Source: Collinsella sp. (GTDB lineage: Bacteria > Actinomycetota > Coriobacteriia > Coriobacteriales > Coriobacteriaceae). From it: a stretch of DNA of 5,354 nt. The stretch lies in the NCBI GenBank assembly GCA_022728415.1, contig JAIJJM010000181.1:1-5354 (forward strand), given 5' to 3'. Position 1 is the first letter of the stretch; each line of letters opens with the position of its first letter. The notes beneath the pieces were generated by a model. That model was not told the DNA's origin and searched no databases. It saw only the letters and a program-made list of their open reading frames with translations. Positions 1 through 5,174 of the stretch are shown piece by piece. The translations under genes were made by a program, and so were the position numbers.

Positions 1-51
1 GCAAAAAAGTGGATAGCGCACGCGCCCTTATTGCCCGGGGATGGGGAGTAA
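1..51 (+). CDS. insC: IS2 transposase OrfA (InsC), C-terminal end only
   Basis: The last 16 codons of IS2 orfA read in from the left edge and end at TAA 49-51. The visible peptide is [16 protein letters not shown], the C-terminus I know for InsC. InsC is the helix-turn-helix, DNA-binding part of the transposase and, alone, regulates transposition. It overlaps insD, which is read in the -1 frame, as is usual for IS3-family elements. Only this tail is present because of the window edge, not because of damage. Confidence 0.9.
   Translation, partial: AKKWIAHAPLLPGDGE
3..9 (+). promoter_or_regulatory. A6G programmed -1 frameshift site of IS2
   Basis: The heptamer AAAAAAG lies where the orfA frame (codons at 1, 4, 7) and the orfB frame (codons at 3, 6, 9) overlap. 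Slipping one base back moves ribosomes from orfA into orfB and makes the OrfAB fusion transposase. This is the established IS2 mechanism. The frames and stops here (orfA stop at 49) fit it. Confidence 0.88.
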
Positions 52-914
52 GCTTAGTCAGCCGTTGTCTCCGGGTGTCGCGTGCGCAGTTGCACGTCAT
101 TCTCAGACGAACCGATGACTGGAAAGATGGTCGCCGCAGCCGTCACTCAGATGATACGGATGTGCTTCTCCGTATACACCATGTTATCGGAGAGCTGCCC
201 ACGTATGGTTATCGTCGGGTATGGGCGCTGCTTCGCAGACAGGCCGAACTTGATGGTATGCCTGCGATCAATGCCAAACGTGTTTACCGGATCATGCGCC
301 AGAATGCGCTGTTGCTTGAGCGAAAAACCGCTGTACCGCCATCGAAACGGGCACATACTGGCAAAGTGGCCGTGAAAGAAAGCAATCAACGATGGTGCTC
401 TGACGGGTTCGAGTTCCGCTGTGATAACGGAGAAAAACTGCGAGTCACGTTCGCGCTGGACTGCTGTGACCGTGAGGCACTGCACTGGGCAGTCACTACG
501 GGCGGCTTCGACAGTGAAACAGTACAGGACGTCATGCTGGGAGCGGTGGAACGCCGCTTCGGCAACGAGCTTCCGGCGTCTCCAGTAGAGTGGCTGACGG
601 ATAATGGTTCATGCTACCGGGCTAATGAAACACGGCAGTTTGCCCGGATGTTGGGGCTTGAACCGAAGAACACGGCGGTGCGGAGTCCGGAGAGTAACGG
701 CATAGCAGAGAGCTTCGTGAAAACGATAAAGCGTGACTACATCAGTATCATGCCTAAACCAGACGGGTTAACGGCAGCAAAGAACCTTGCAGAGGCGTTC
801 GAGCATTATAACGAATGGCATCCGCATAGTGCACTGGGTTATCGCTCGCCACGGGAATATCTGCGGCAGCAGGCCAGTAATGGGTTAAGTGATAACAGGT
901 GTCTGGAAATATAG
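9..914 (+). CDS. insD: IS2 transposase OrfB (InsD), DDE integrase-like catalytic subunit
   Basis: This is the catalytic half of the IS2 transposase, normally made as the OrfAB fusion by frameshifting. It cuts and joins IS ends through a minicircle intermediate. The 301-aa length equals the K-12 InsD length. An HTH_21-like segment occupies about residues 40-105 ([13 protein letters not shown]) and an rve/DDE core about 120-285. The triad is visible: D132 in WCSDGF, D198 in LTDNGS and E234 in GIAESF, with 35 residues between the last two, typical of D,D(35)E enzymes. The first codon taken is GTG at 9, directly after the slip site. It is a conventional annotation point rather than a good independent start, and no Shine-Dalgarno sequence is visible. 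The stop (912-914) lies inside the right terminal repeat. No frameshift or missing catalytic residue is seen. Confidence 0.95.
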   Translation: MDSARALIARGWGVSLVSRCLRVSRAQLHVILRRTDDWKDGRRSRHSDDTDVLLRIHHVIGELPTYGYRRVWALLRRQAELDGMPAINAKRVYRIMRQNALLLERKTAVPPSKRAHTGKVAVKESNQRWCSDGFEFRCDNGEKLRVTFALDCCDREALHWAVTTGGFDSETVQDVMLGAVERRFGNELPASPVEWLTDNGSCYRANETRQFARMLGLEPKNTAVRSPESNGIAESFVKTIKRDYISIMPKPDGLTAAKNLAEAFEHYNEWHPHSALGYRSPREYLRQQASNGLSDNRCLEI

Positions 915-924
915 GGGCAAATCC
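885..924 (+). repeat. IS2 right terminal inverted repeat (IRR)
   Basis: The sequence from TTAAGTGATAAC to GGGGCAAATCCA is the known right terminus of IS2, where the transposase binds and cuts. It contains the insD stop codon. The matching left repeat is outside the window, so pairing cannot be shown here. Confidence 0.88.
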
Positions 925-1348
925 AGAACTAAAAAATTATATTCCGATAGAAGAATACCGAAATGAATATCGTAAACTATGCTCTGATAATATTCCGTGG
1001 ATTAAGATTAAAAAATTTAAGTCTGCCCATACCGAACTTCGCAGACTGGATAAAAAGAGAGAATCTCTTATTGAATTGTTTATTGATGAACTTAACCCGA
1101 TAAGCAGTTCAACAGCACGAACAGCAGCAAAATCATCAGGTAATTTTGATGTACTGCATGAGAGAATGCTTTATTCCAAAACACTTTCAGAAAAAAGTGA
1201 TGAAGAAATTGTTGCCTTGGTCGTAAAACAGCGTAAAGAAGCCGCTCTGGAGTTTCAGCGTTCTATTGAACAGAGCCTTGAACAACTCTCCCGCATTTCG
1301 TCAGAGTTCAAACCATCAAGTCAGATACGCAGGAAAATGCCTCTGTAA
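925..1348 (+). pseudogene. Unrecognised gene, 5' end removed by IS2 insertion
   Basis: An open frame runs from the IS2 border to TAA 1346-1348, leaving about 140 residues of host sequence. I do not recognise the family. The peptide is charged and mostly helix-forming: an N-terminal part with the segment NYIPIEEYRNEYRKL, a serine/alanine-rich stretch (SSSTARTAAKSSG), then a long predicted coiled-coil-like region with VVKQRKEAALEFQRSIEQSLEQL and a basic C-terminus. The frame continues back into the IS2 end and meets a GTG at 899, so a 149-aa chimeric product starting inside IS2 is formally possible. There is no good ribosome binding site for it. The original start should lie left of the IS2 copy. 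The gene points toward the H-NS-like gene, with a 158-bp gap containing a dyad. It may be a silent fragment. Confidence 0.6.
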
Positions 1349-1395
1349 AACTTATCCTGTGCTATTCAGTGTAAAATGGAATTTATTAGATTGAT

Positions 1396-1440
1396 TAACC
1401 GATAGTATTTACTATATTATTTATCGGTTAGTATATTTTT
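1396..1440 (+). terminator. Candidate hairpin (9-bp stem) with following T-run
   Basis: TAACCGATA at 1396-1404 is repeated in inverse at 1422-1430, with a 17-nt AT-rich loop. A loose T-run ends at 1440. It lies 48 bp after the truncated gene and upstream of the H-NS-like gene. It could end transcription coming from the IS2 side. The low GC and large loop make it a weak terminator, so an operator for the next gene is an alternative. Confidence 0.4.
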
Positions 1441-1458
1441 GGCTGTTCAATCGCATCC

Positions 1459-1477
1459 TATACATTAACTGTATAAA
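1459..1477 (+). promoter_or_regulatory. Putative promoter -10 with overlapping dyad ahead of the H-NS-like gene
   Basis: TATACA (1459-1464) and TGTATA (1470-1475) form a perfect 6-bp dyad with a 5-bp centre. A -10-like TATAAA (1472-1477) overlaps its right arm. I see no convincing -35 at 16-18 bp upstream. H-NS family genes are commonly autoregulated, so an operator at the start site would be reasonable, but this is inference. Confidence 0.35.
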
Positions 1478-1506
1478 TCCCCATTTTAAACACAGGAAGG
1501 CATCGT

Positions 1507-1911
1507 ATGAGTGAAACTCTCAAGGCACTGAATAATATTCGTACACTTCGCGCACAGGCTCGTGAAACTGATCTGGAAACGCTGGAAGAGATGCTGGAAA
1601 AACTCTCTGTTATCGTTGATGAGCGCCGTGAGGAAGAACAGGCAATACTCAAGGAACAAGAACAACGTCAGGCTAAGCTTGAAGCCTTCCGCCAGAAACT
1701 GTTAGAAGATGGTATCGATCCTGCTGAACTACTTTTAGCGGTTGGTTCATCTCAGCCTAAAGCAAAATCACCCCGTGCTCCACGCCCGGCTAAATACAAA
1801 TATACAGATGAAAACGGTAATGAACAGACTTGGACGGGTCAGGGCCGTACTCCTAAAGTGATCGCTGCTGCTATTGAAGCAGGTAAAACACTGGAAGACT
1901 TCGCAATCTGA
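1507..1911 (+). CDS. H-NS/StpA-family nucleoid-associated protein, island-borne paralogue
   Basis: This 134-aa protein is the same length as StpA and near H-NS (137). Residues 1-20 include [12 protein letters not shown], which matches host H-NS. That is the dimerisation start and the face contacted by Hha/YdgT. Residues 21-75 form the coiled-coil oligomerisation region ([29 protein letters not shown]). Residues 80-94 are a basic proline-rich linker. The C-terminal DNA-binding domain has [12 protein letters not shown] and the loop TWTGQGRTP, with Q112-G113-R114 as the AT-hook-like minor-groove contact, and ends KTLEDFAI. The family binds AT-rich DNA and silences foreign genes. The start is ATG 1507 with AGGAAGG about 7 bp upstream. 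It stands alone, followed by a strong terminator, and no Hha-like partner is visible. It resembles the Hfp/H-NSB type described in uropathogenic E. coli and plasmid H-NS proteins such as Sfh. I cannot say which is closest. Confidence 0.95.
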   Translation: MSETLKALNNIRTLRAQARETDLETLEEMLEKLSVIVDERREEEQAILKEQEQRQAKLEAFRQKLLEDGIDPAELLLAVGSSQPKAKSPRAPRPAKYKYTDENGNEQTWTGQGRTPKVIAAAIEAGKTLEDFAI

Positions 1912-1922
1912 TCATTCTAAGG

Positions 1923-1946
1923 CCGTCAATTTATTTTGACGGTTTT
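1923..1946 (+). terminator. Rho-independent terminator of the H-NS-like gene
   Basis: CCGTCAA (1923-1929) pairs perfectly with TTGACGG (1936-1942) around a 6-nt loop, followed by TTTT. It starts 12 bp after the H-NS-like stop. In the other direction the hairpin is not followed by a T-run, so it mainly serves the plus strand and separates this gene from the opposing minus-strand cluster. Confidence 0.85.
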
Positions 1947-2036
1947 AAAAATCAGGCTATATGTAATACTGGAATCCATTCCGTCATTACACTATTGATA
2001 TACTCATACATTCCTCTAAATAACATTTTCCTGATG

Positions 2037-2417
2037 TTATCTATTTATGTCCAGATCCCAGTCGAGCACTCCATTATCAACTAAGGATTGTCCTTTTTCC
2101 AGATTTCTTATCAACATATCCCTGATATAAAGGTCATAATAAAATGTTACTCTCTCCAATAGCTCTGCCATATCTATATGCTCCTTTTTTTCTTTACCCG
2201 AACCATAAAGACCTTTGTAATAATCGAAACCATTAATGATTTCTAACATTTGAGTACGTAACAGTGAATCAACAGCATCCTCTTCTTTTACAAAAGTCAT
2301 AACATCTTCATCATTTACACTTGCCATCCCGTAAATCCTGTTTACGTATAACATTAATGTCACTGATATAGCAAATATCATCGTTTTATCTTTTTTGCTC
2401 ATCTTAACTTTTTCCAT
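2037..2417 (-). CDS. Small protein with predicted N-terminal signal peptide, function unknown
   Basis: This 126-aa protein is of no family I recognise. The N-terminus has a basic stretch (MEKVKMSKKDK), then a hydrophobic core (TMIFAISVTLMLYV) and small residues at 30-32 (GMA) before SVNDEDV. This is the layout of a Sec signal peptide, probably cut after A32, leaving about 94 acidic, helix-rich residues with DLYIRDMLIRNLEKGQSLVDNG near the end. A retained membrane anchor is the alternative. The start at 2417 is preferred because GAGAGG lies 6 bp upstream. The ATG five codons later lacks that spacing. It is the last gene of the alpA cluster, 51 bp after its neighbour. It is the only cluster member with an export signal, which suggests an envelope-linked role. 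Confidence 0.75.
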   Translation of the reverse strand: MEKVKMSKKDKTMIFAISVTLMLYVNRIYGMASVNDEDVMTFVKEEDAVDSLLRTQMLEIINGFDYYKGLYGSGKEKKEHIDMAELLERVTFYYDLYIRDMLIRNLEKGQSLVDNGVLDWDLDINR

Positions 2418-2468
2418 AAAAATCCTCTCTTATTAATATTAAGACTTAAATAAAAATACACATGAGTT

Positions 2469-2759
2469 TTAGCAAAACACCCAAGCATTACGCACAAGCC
2501 GTTCTGCAACCTCTTCAAAGTTGACCTCTGTAAGGTGTCCTTGATTTCCTTCTTGTGTAGTAAACTTCTCAAAGTTATGACAAATATGATTAATAGTGAG
2601 CCGTATAAATGCGCTCATAAAATCAGCATCATCGACAAGATGCGAAATGCTATCACTACACATATCCTGCATTGTTTTCCAGCTCGCTTCAAAAGAACGC
2701 TTTGCAAGATCATAGAACAACTCAGTAGATGTATTTTTACTTTCAATATTTTTAGTCAT
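2469..2759 (-). CDS. Small helical protein of unknown function, paralogue C of the alpA cluster
   Basis: This 96-aa soluble protein has no transmembrane segment or catalytic motif. Residues 12 to about 66 (TELFYDLA to NFEKF) align without gaps to the 109-aa protein two genes upstream in transcription order, including TE-x-F, A, M, D, [YF]M, I and F-x-K. Further on, EEVAERL corresponds to EVMEDL there. The part from LAKRSFE also aligns to the 103-aa neighbour (L-x-K-x2-FE, FM, I, F-x-K). The start is supported by AGGAG 5 bp upstream. It lies 78 bp after its upstream neighbour. That gap holds a hairpin and a weak promoter-like pair (CTGAAA, 17 bp, TATATC), so it may also be transcribed separately. 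Function is unknown. Confidence 0.75.
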   Translation of the reverse strand: MTKNIESKNTSTELFYDLAKRSFEASWKTMQDMCSDSISHLVDDADFMSAFIRLTINHICHNFEKFTTQEGNQGHLTEVNFEEVAERLVRNAWVFC

Positions 2760-2802
2760 GATTACTCCTCATTTTTACATGATATATTTTAACTTACTCT
2801 TA

Positions 2803-2830
2803 TTTTCAGCCCCTGAATACGGGGCTAAAA
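2803..2830 (-). other. Intergenic hairpin between two small genes
   Basis: AGCCCC (2808-2813) and GGGGCT (2821-2826) pair around a 7-nt loop. Flanking TTTT and AAAA extend the stem across one bulged base. On the minus-strand transcript the T-run comes before the hairpin and the A-run after it, the wrong order for a minus-strand terminator. It may stabilise or process the alpA-cluster mRNA or tune the downstream genes. Confidence 0.5.
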
Positions 2831-2837
2831 CAAAAAA

Positions 2838-3149
2838 CTACTTTTGAAAATCTTTCATAAAATCCATTTGTTTATGAAATGCCTTTAATGCTTTCAATAT
2901 AAAATCGTTATCAATGAGCCTTGGTGATAACTTTACATCAAAGAATGTATTCCTTACGACTTTAGGGAACATCTGTTTTGCTACTTTAATACTGTCCTTA
3001 TAAGTATTCATCATAAAAGCTTCTTCATGCTTGAGTTGTTCTACTTGTTCAGGATGGTTCTGAATAACAGAACTCACACGCAATTCAAAGCATTGTTTAG
3101 ATAAATGCAGTAATATCTTGTTTGCTTCTTTTTTCAGATCTTTATTCAT
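2838..3149 (-). CDS. Small helical protein of unknown function, paralogue B of the alpA cluster
   Basis: This 103-aa protein is taken from ATG 3149 (MNKDLKKEANKILL). A longer frame reaches a TTG at 3176, but that would overlap the end of the upstream gene. The AGAGGAAG at 3155-3162 serves the ATG, which lies 13 bp after the upstream stop and suggests translational coupling. The sequence is charged and helical with no membrane segment. Residues from LSKQCFE (26-32) to FPKV (71-74) align ungapped with paralogue C (L-x-K-x2-FE, L, FM, I, F-x-K), about 10 identities in 50 by my count. The C-terminus is lysine-rich (ALKAFHKQMDFMKDFQK). Function is unknown. Similar length and position argue for duplication and divergence within the cluster. 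Confidence 0.75.
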   Translation of the reverse strand: MNKDLKKEANKILLHLSKQCFELRVSSVIQNHPEQVEQLKHEEAFMMNTYKDSIKVAKQMFPKVVRNTFFDVKLSPRLIDNDFILKALKAFHKQMDFMKDFQK

Positions 3150-3162
3150 GATTTCTTCCTCT

Positions 3163-3492
3163 TTATTTAATGCCAAGTTTAGGATAGATTTTTTTGAACT
3201 CTCTATAAGAGTATTTTAAATCTTCCATAACTTCATCAATCAAAAAAACACATTCCCCAACATTATTGTCTCTCACCCACTTGAGGAAGTCTGGTTTTGT
3301 GATATAAATAATATGATCCATAACCATATTCATATATTTTTCATCATAAAGATGACGTTCAAATTGATCACCCATTATCTTAAACATGTTTTCCACATAA
3401 AGAGCTAAGTTATCCATTGCCATTCTTGAGAAAACTTCAGTTTTATCATTATCAAAGATAAATGATATTTCAGGCACATTTATATTTTTCAT
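3163..3492 (-). CDS. Small helical protein of unknown function, paralogue A of the alpA cluster
   Basis: This 109-aa protein is the first gene after alpA, starting 15 bp downstream of the alpA stop. An AAGGA sits about 7 bp before the ATG. I do not recognise a family. The segment TEVFSRMA to FLKW (residues 18-72) aligns without gaps to paralogue C, with 11 identities in 55 and similar residues at many hydrophobic positions. NNVGECVFLIDEVMEDL continues the match with a gap of about two residues. Its LID motif also recurs in paralogue B. It is rich in Met, Asp and aromatic residues, with no signal peptide or catalytic signature. Being close behind alpA, it is probably co-transcribed with it. 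Possible roles (regulator, AlpA partner, phage-interference factor) are guesses. Confidence 0.75.
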   Translation of the reverse strand: MKNINVPEISFIFDNDKTEVFSRMAMDNLALYVENMFKIMGDQFERHLYDEKYMNMVMDHIIYITKPDFLKWVRDNNVGECVFLIDEVMEDLKYSYREFKKIYPKLGIK

Positions 3493-3507
3493 GTTATTTT
3501 CCTTTTA

Positions 3508-3726
3508 TTAGTTAGATGTATTACGAGAAGCAGTTATAGCTTTATAAATCCACTCATCAACTTCGCTTTCAATGAAAGCAACAGCTCTGTCACCGATTTT
3601 TATTTGTTTGGGGAATTTCCCCGCGCTGATAAGTTTATAAATCCACGTTTTGCCGAACCCGGTTTTCCTTATTACTTCTGATAAGCGAATAAGTTTTAAA
3701 GTTTTATCTGTTTTGTTTTGAACCAT
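3508..3726 (-). CDS. alpA: AlpA-family transcriptional regulator / excision control protein
   Basis: This 72-aa protein has the AlpA/MerR-like winged helix fold typical of P4-type satellites and islands. Residues 11-62 show the family pattern: LIRLSEVIRKTGFGKTWIY as the helix-turn-helix, then G-K-FPKQIKIG-R as the wing, then ESEVDEWI as the closing helix. In E. coli CP4-57, AlpA activates the integrase gene and excision, and the P4 protein Vis is a relative that regulates and assists excision. Here it probably controls the mobility of this asnV island and possibly the small genes behind it. The start is ATG 3726 with AGGAG about 6 bp upstream. A GTG is not needed. It lies 147 bp downstream of the DUF6387-like gene, with its own promoter region in the gap. 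Confidence 0.92.
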   Translation of the reverse strand: MVQNKTDKTLKLIRLSEVIRKTGFGKTWIYKLISAGKFPKQIKIGDRAVAFIESEVDEWIYKAITASRNTSN

Positions 3727-3784
3727 GTTTATCTCCTGTGTTGTTCGATGGAGATAATTCTAGGATTTTAGCTGGTTCTAAACT

Positions 3785-3868
3785 AGGGATGTTCACCAAC
3801 CGTGAGTTTCGCGGAAATTTTTGGAGGGATACTCTTTATAGGGACATTCGCAGCTTGTGAACATCCCT
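3785..3868 (-). promoter_or_regulatory. Putative alpA promoter flanked by a perfect 12-bp inverted repeat
   Basis: AGGGATGTTCAC (3785-3796) recurs in exact inverse at 3857-3868, with centres 72 bp apart, close to seven helical turns. On the minus strand, TTCACA (3856-3861) and TATAAA (3835-3840) form a -35/-10 pair with a short 15-bp spacer. The upstream repeat arm covers the -35 and the other arm lies past the start point. Two weaker copies of the half-site lie at 3825-3834 (AGGGATACTC) and 3840-3849 (AGGGACATTC). The transcript would have a leader of about 100 nt. A dimeric regulator, possibly AlpA or an island repressor, could bridge the arms. The repeat is seen directly and the promoter is inferred. 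Confidence 0.5.
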
Positions 3869-3873
3869 TGTGT

Positions 3874-4737
3874 TTACTTTTTGTTTTTATCCGTGGCTTT
3901 ATCGTTAAATGTTATCACGTCAGTGATCTTCCAGTCCTTTAACATATTGTTTTTAATATAAAAATCATTTAAAACCTTGAAGTACTCATCGTTATCAAGA
4001 TAACTTTTCGCGTAATCATAATCAGTATCTTTGATGTTATCACGGCTCCGAATCCCACCAGTACCATGTAGAATGTCAGCTAAGATGTTGAAAGGTATGT
4101 TCTTACCTTCGTTGTAGAGCTGTTCCCATGAGATCAAATCCATCAAAGGGATGACTTTGTAATCAAGTATTCTTTGAAAAGTCTTATGACCAAACCGAAA
4201 AGTTCGTTTTGGTGGTTTTGCCGTTTTAAGCTGCTTTTGCCATAGAGCAATCAGCACCTTCAGGTGTTCTGCGAGATCGTCGCTGCTGGCTTCTTCCAAG
4301 TCAATTTCAACCAGTATTTTGTTGGCAGGATTCATGCCACCTTGTTTCAGATACTCAGAGATGTAGTCAGAACTCACTGCAACAGGGTCTGTTTGCTCAG
4401 AATTCTCCAGCCGATACATAGCCCGCCCATAGTTGAACAATTGAACTCTGCTCATTGGTCTTACAGCATAGCTATGTGACAGTCTGTGATTGCCTGAAAT
4501 CCAGTCTGATTGAAGTATCACATCACCACATCGGATTTTGGCATCATGGTATATAGCTTGCATTTGATTATCTTTGCCTGCTGTTTCCCATTGTTGCCTT
4601 GTTTTGTAAGCCAACATCCGTCTTTCAAGCTCTGCATAGATTTGTTCTAGGGTGAGGTCTTTCAGGCCATCATATCGGCGTACATCAAACCAAGATAATG
4701 CAGTCCTGATTTCTTCCATTTCCTTTTGTGTAGTCAT
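3874..4737 (-). CDS. DUF6387-like protein of unknown function
   Basis: This 287-aa cytoplasmic-looking protein has no signal peptide, membrane span or recognisable catalytic motif. The N-terminal SWFDVRRYDGLKDLTLEQIYAELERR resembles the conserved SWFD-x-x-Y opening of the DUF6387 proteins found in enterobacterial islands and prophages. The centre has an acidic segment (ILVEIDLEEASSDDLAEHLKVLIALW). The remainder is mixed charged sequence with GGIRSRDNIKDTDYDYAKSYL and a lysine-rich tail. The length fits that family. The start at ATG 4737 is the longest frame but has only a poor ribosome binding site (GGTAG), so translation may be weak. The ATG seven codons in is no better. It is the outermost island gene, read away from the att site toward alpA. 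Its role is unknown, and the family link rests on memory of the N-terminal motif. Confidence 0.7.
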   Translation of the reverse strand: MTTQKEMEEIRTALSWFDVRRYDGLKDLTLEQIYAELERRMLAYKTRQQWETAGKDNQMQAIYHDAKIRCGDVILQSDWISGNHRLSHSYAVRPMSRVQLFNYGRAMYRLENSEQTDPVAVSSDYISEYLKQGGMNPANKILVEIDLEEASSDDLAEHLKVLIALWQKQLKTAKPPKRTFRFGHKTFQRILDYKVIPLMDLISWEQLYNEGKNIPFNILADILHGTGGIRSRDNIKDTDYDYAKSYLDNDEYFKVLNDFYIKNNMLKDWKITDVITFNDKATDKNKK

Positions 4738-5111
4738 TATTCTACCGATTGCTTTTAAGTTTCATAAAAGTTAACCCATTCATCATGATAGAGAAAGTGG
4801 AAAAGAGGGGCGGGTTTTCAAAATGGTGTGAGAGCAGATAAGTGATCTTGGATGTAAGTGCTTTAATCCTGACTAAACATCGTTTCTTTACTAAAAATTA
4901 ACTAATTGTTTTATATCAATTACTTTAACAAAAATAACGACAACATCATGTTGATAGATAAAGTTAAATCAGATTCGTATAGTTAGATGGTTATGACAAC
5001 AACCAATTGTTTTTAATTGACATTTTATTGATAAGAAAACAATAATGATGGTAAATATGTTGGTAAAAATATAGTTAAACTTAACAAAATCAGTAACAAC
5101 AGGAGATACAG
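4738..5111. other. Non-coding AT-rich terminal region of the island
   Basis: I see no gene in these 374 bp. The stretch holds the start region of the DUF6387-like gene (an ATCATGAT palindrome at 4782-4789) and, from about 4890, very AT-rich DNA with short repeats. AATTGTTTT occurs at 4904-4912 and 5005-5013, each near a second AATTG or CAATT. GACAACA recurs at 4939 and 4994. A partial palindrome CAACATCATGTTG lies at 4941-4953. Such repeats beside an att core are typical of integrase arm sites or AlpA/excisionase sites, but none matches a site I can name. Confidence 0.45.
5017..5046 (+). promoter_or_regulatory. Putative sigma-70 promoter pointing out of the island through the att site
   Basis: A consensus -35 TTGACA (5017-5022) is followed after 18 bp by AATAAT (5041-5046), which matches five of six -10 positions. 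It fires toward the att repeat and the tRNA terminator. In the integrated state it would give only a short RNA. In the excised circle it would face the other island end. The prediction is from motif match only. Confidence 0.45.
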
Positions 5112-5116
5112 ATGAA

Positions 5117-5140
5117 GTTCGAGTCCAGTCAGAGGAGCCA
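5117..5140 (+). repeat. Distal attachment site: 3' end of tRNA-Asn (asnV) left by island integration
   Basis: From G5117 to CCA 5138-5140 the sequence equals the last 24 nt of E. coli tRNA-Asn: T-loop, T-arm and acceptor stem. Upstream bases do not continue the tRNA, so this is a copied 3' end and not a gene. It contains CCAGTCAGAGGAGCCAA (5125-5141), the core used by Asn-tRNA-specific P4-type integrases such as that of the high-pathogenicity island. With erfK alongside, the locus is asnV. The intact tRNA and the partner repeat should be at the other island end. Confidence 0.9.
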
Positions 5141-5145
5141 AATTC

Positions 5146-5174
5146 AAAAAAGCCTGCTTTCTAGCAGGCTTTTT
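5146..5174 (+). terminator. Rho-independent terminator of the tRNA-Asn locus
   Basis: AGCCTGC (5151-5157) pairs with GCAGGCT (5164-5170) around a 6-nt loop. A-run and T-run flank it on both sides, so it can act in both directions, for the tRNA on the plus strand and for erfK on the minus strand. It lies directly after the tRNA 3' end, as in the uninterrupted chromosome. Confidence 0.88.

Larger units (their letters stand above)
1..924 (+). mobile_element. IS2: IS2 (IS3 family), right-hand part, left end outside window
   Basis: This is an insertion sequence recognised from its two transposase frames and its right terminus. The protein matches my memory of E. coli IS2 InsD almost residue for residue, with scattered substitutions. 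The end of orfA, the A6G slip site, orfB and the right terminal repeat follow in the IS2 order. IS2 is about 1.33 kb, so roughly 400 bp with the left repeat and most of orfA lie before base 1. The right end is placed at 924, after the terminal TCCA. The 5-bp target duplication should begin with GAACT (925-929), but its partner copy is not visible. The element has clearly higher GC than the DNA to its right and interrupts a gene there. It looks intact as far as it can be seen. Confidence 0.95.

Noticed and set aside
82..485. Open frames on both strands inside the IS2 transposase gene
   Set aside because: They overlap insD, whose catalytic residues are intact, and have no family character of their own.
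1458..1652. Minus-strand frame over the start of the H-NS-like gene
   Set aside because: It is a low-complexity serine/arginine shadow of the coiled-coil codons of the real gene.
2020..2040. Hairpin ATAACAT/ATGTTAT at the end of the 126-aa gene as a terminator
   Set aside because: It is all AT apart from one pair, overlaps the stop codon and lacks a following T-run on the minus strand.
2535..2792. Plus-strand frame opposite paralogue C
   Set aside because: There is no ribosome site, and it overlaps a minus-strand gene that has a good start and related neighbours.
3150..3176. N-terminal extension of the 103-aa protein starting at TTG 3176
   Set aside because: It overlaps the end of the upstream gene and lacks its own ribosome site, while AGAGGAAG is well placed for ATG 3149.
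2037..3492. Toxin-antitoxin or known defence operon
   Set aside because: No toxin fold motif, nuclease residues, NTPase motif or antitoxin DNA-binding domain can be seen in the four small proteins. A new system is possible but not shown.
4264..4479. Plus-strand frame opposite the DUF6387-like gene
   Set aside because: It is a short shadow within a longer, better supported gene.
5117..5140. Complete tRNA-Asn gene
   Set aside because: The anticodon arm, D arm and 5' acceptor strand are absent upstream, so only the integration-derived 3' end is present.
5017..5141. End of the classical high-pathogenicity island at asnT
   Set aside because: The core repeat fits, but the flanking gene is erfK, which marks asnV, and no yersiniabactin-related sequence is visible.
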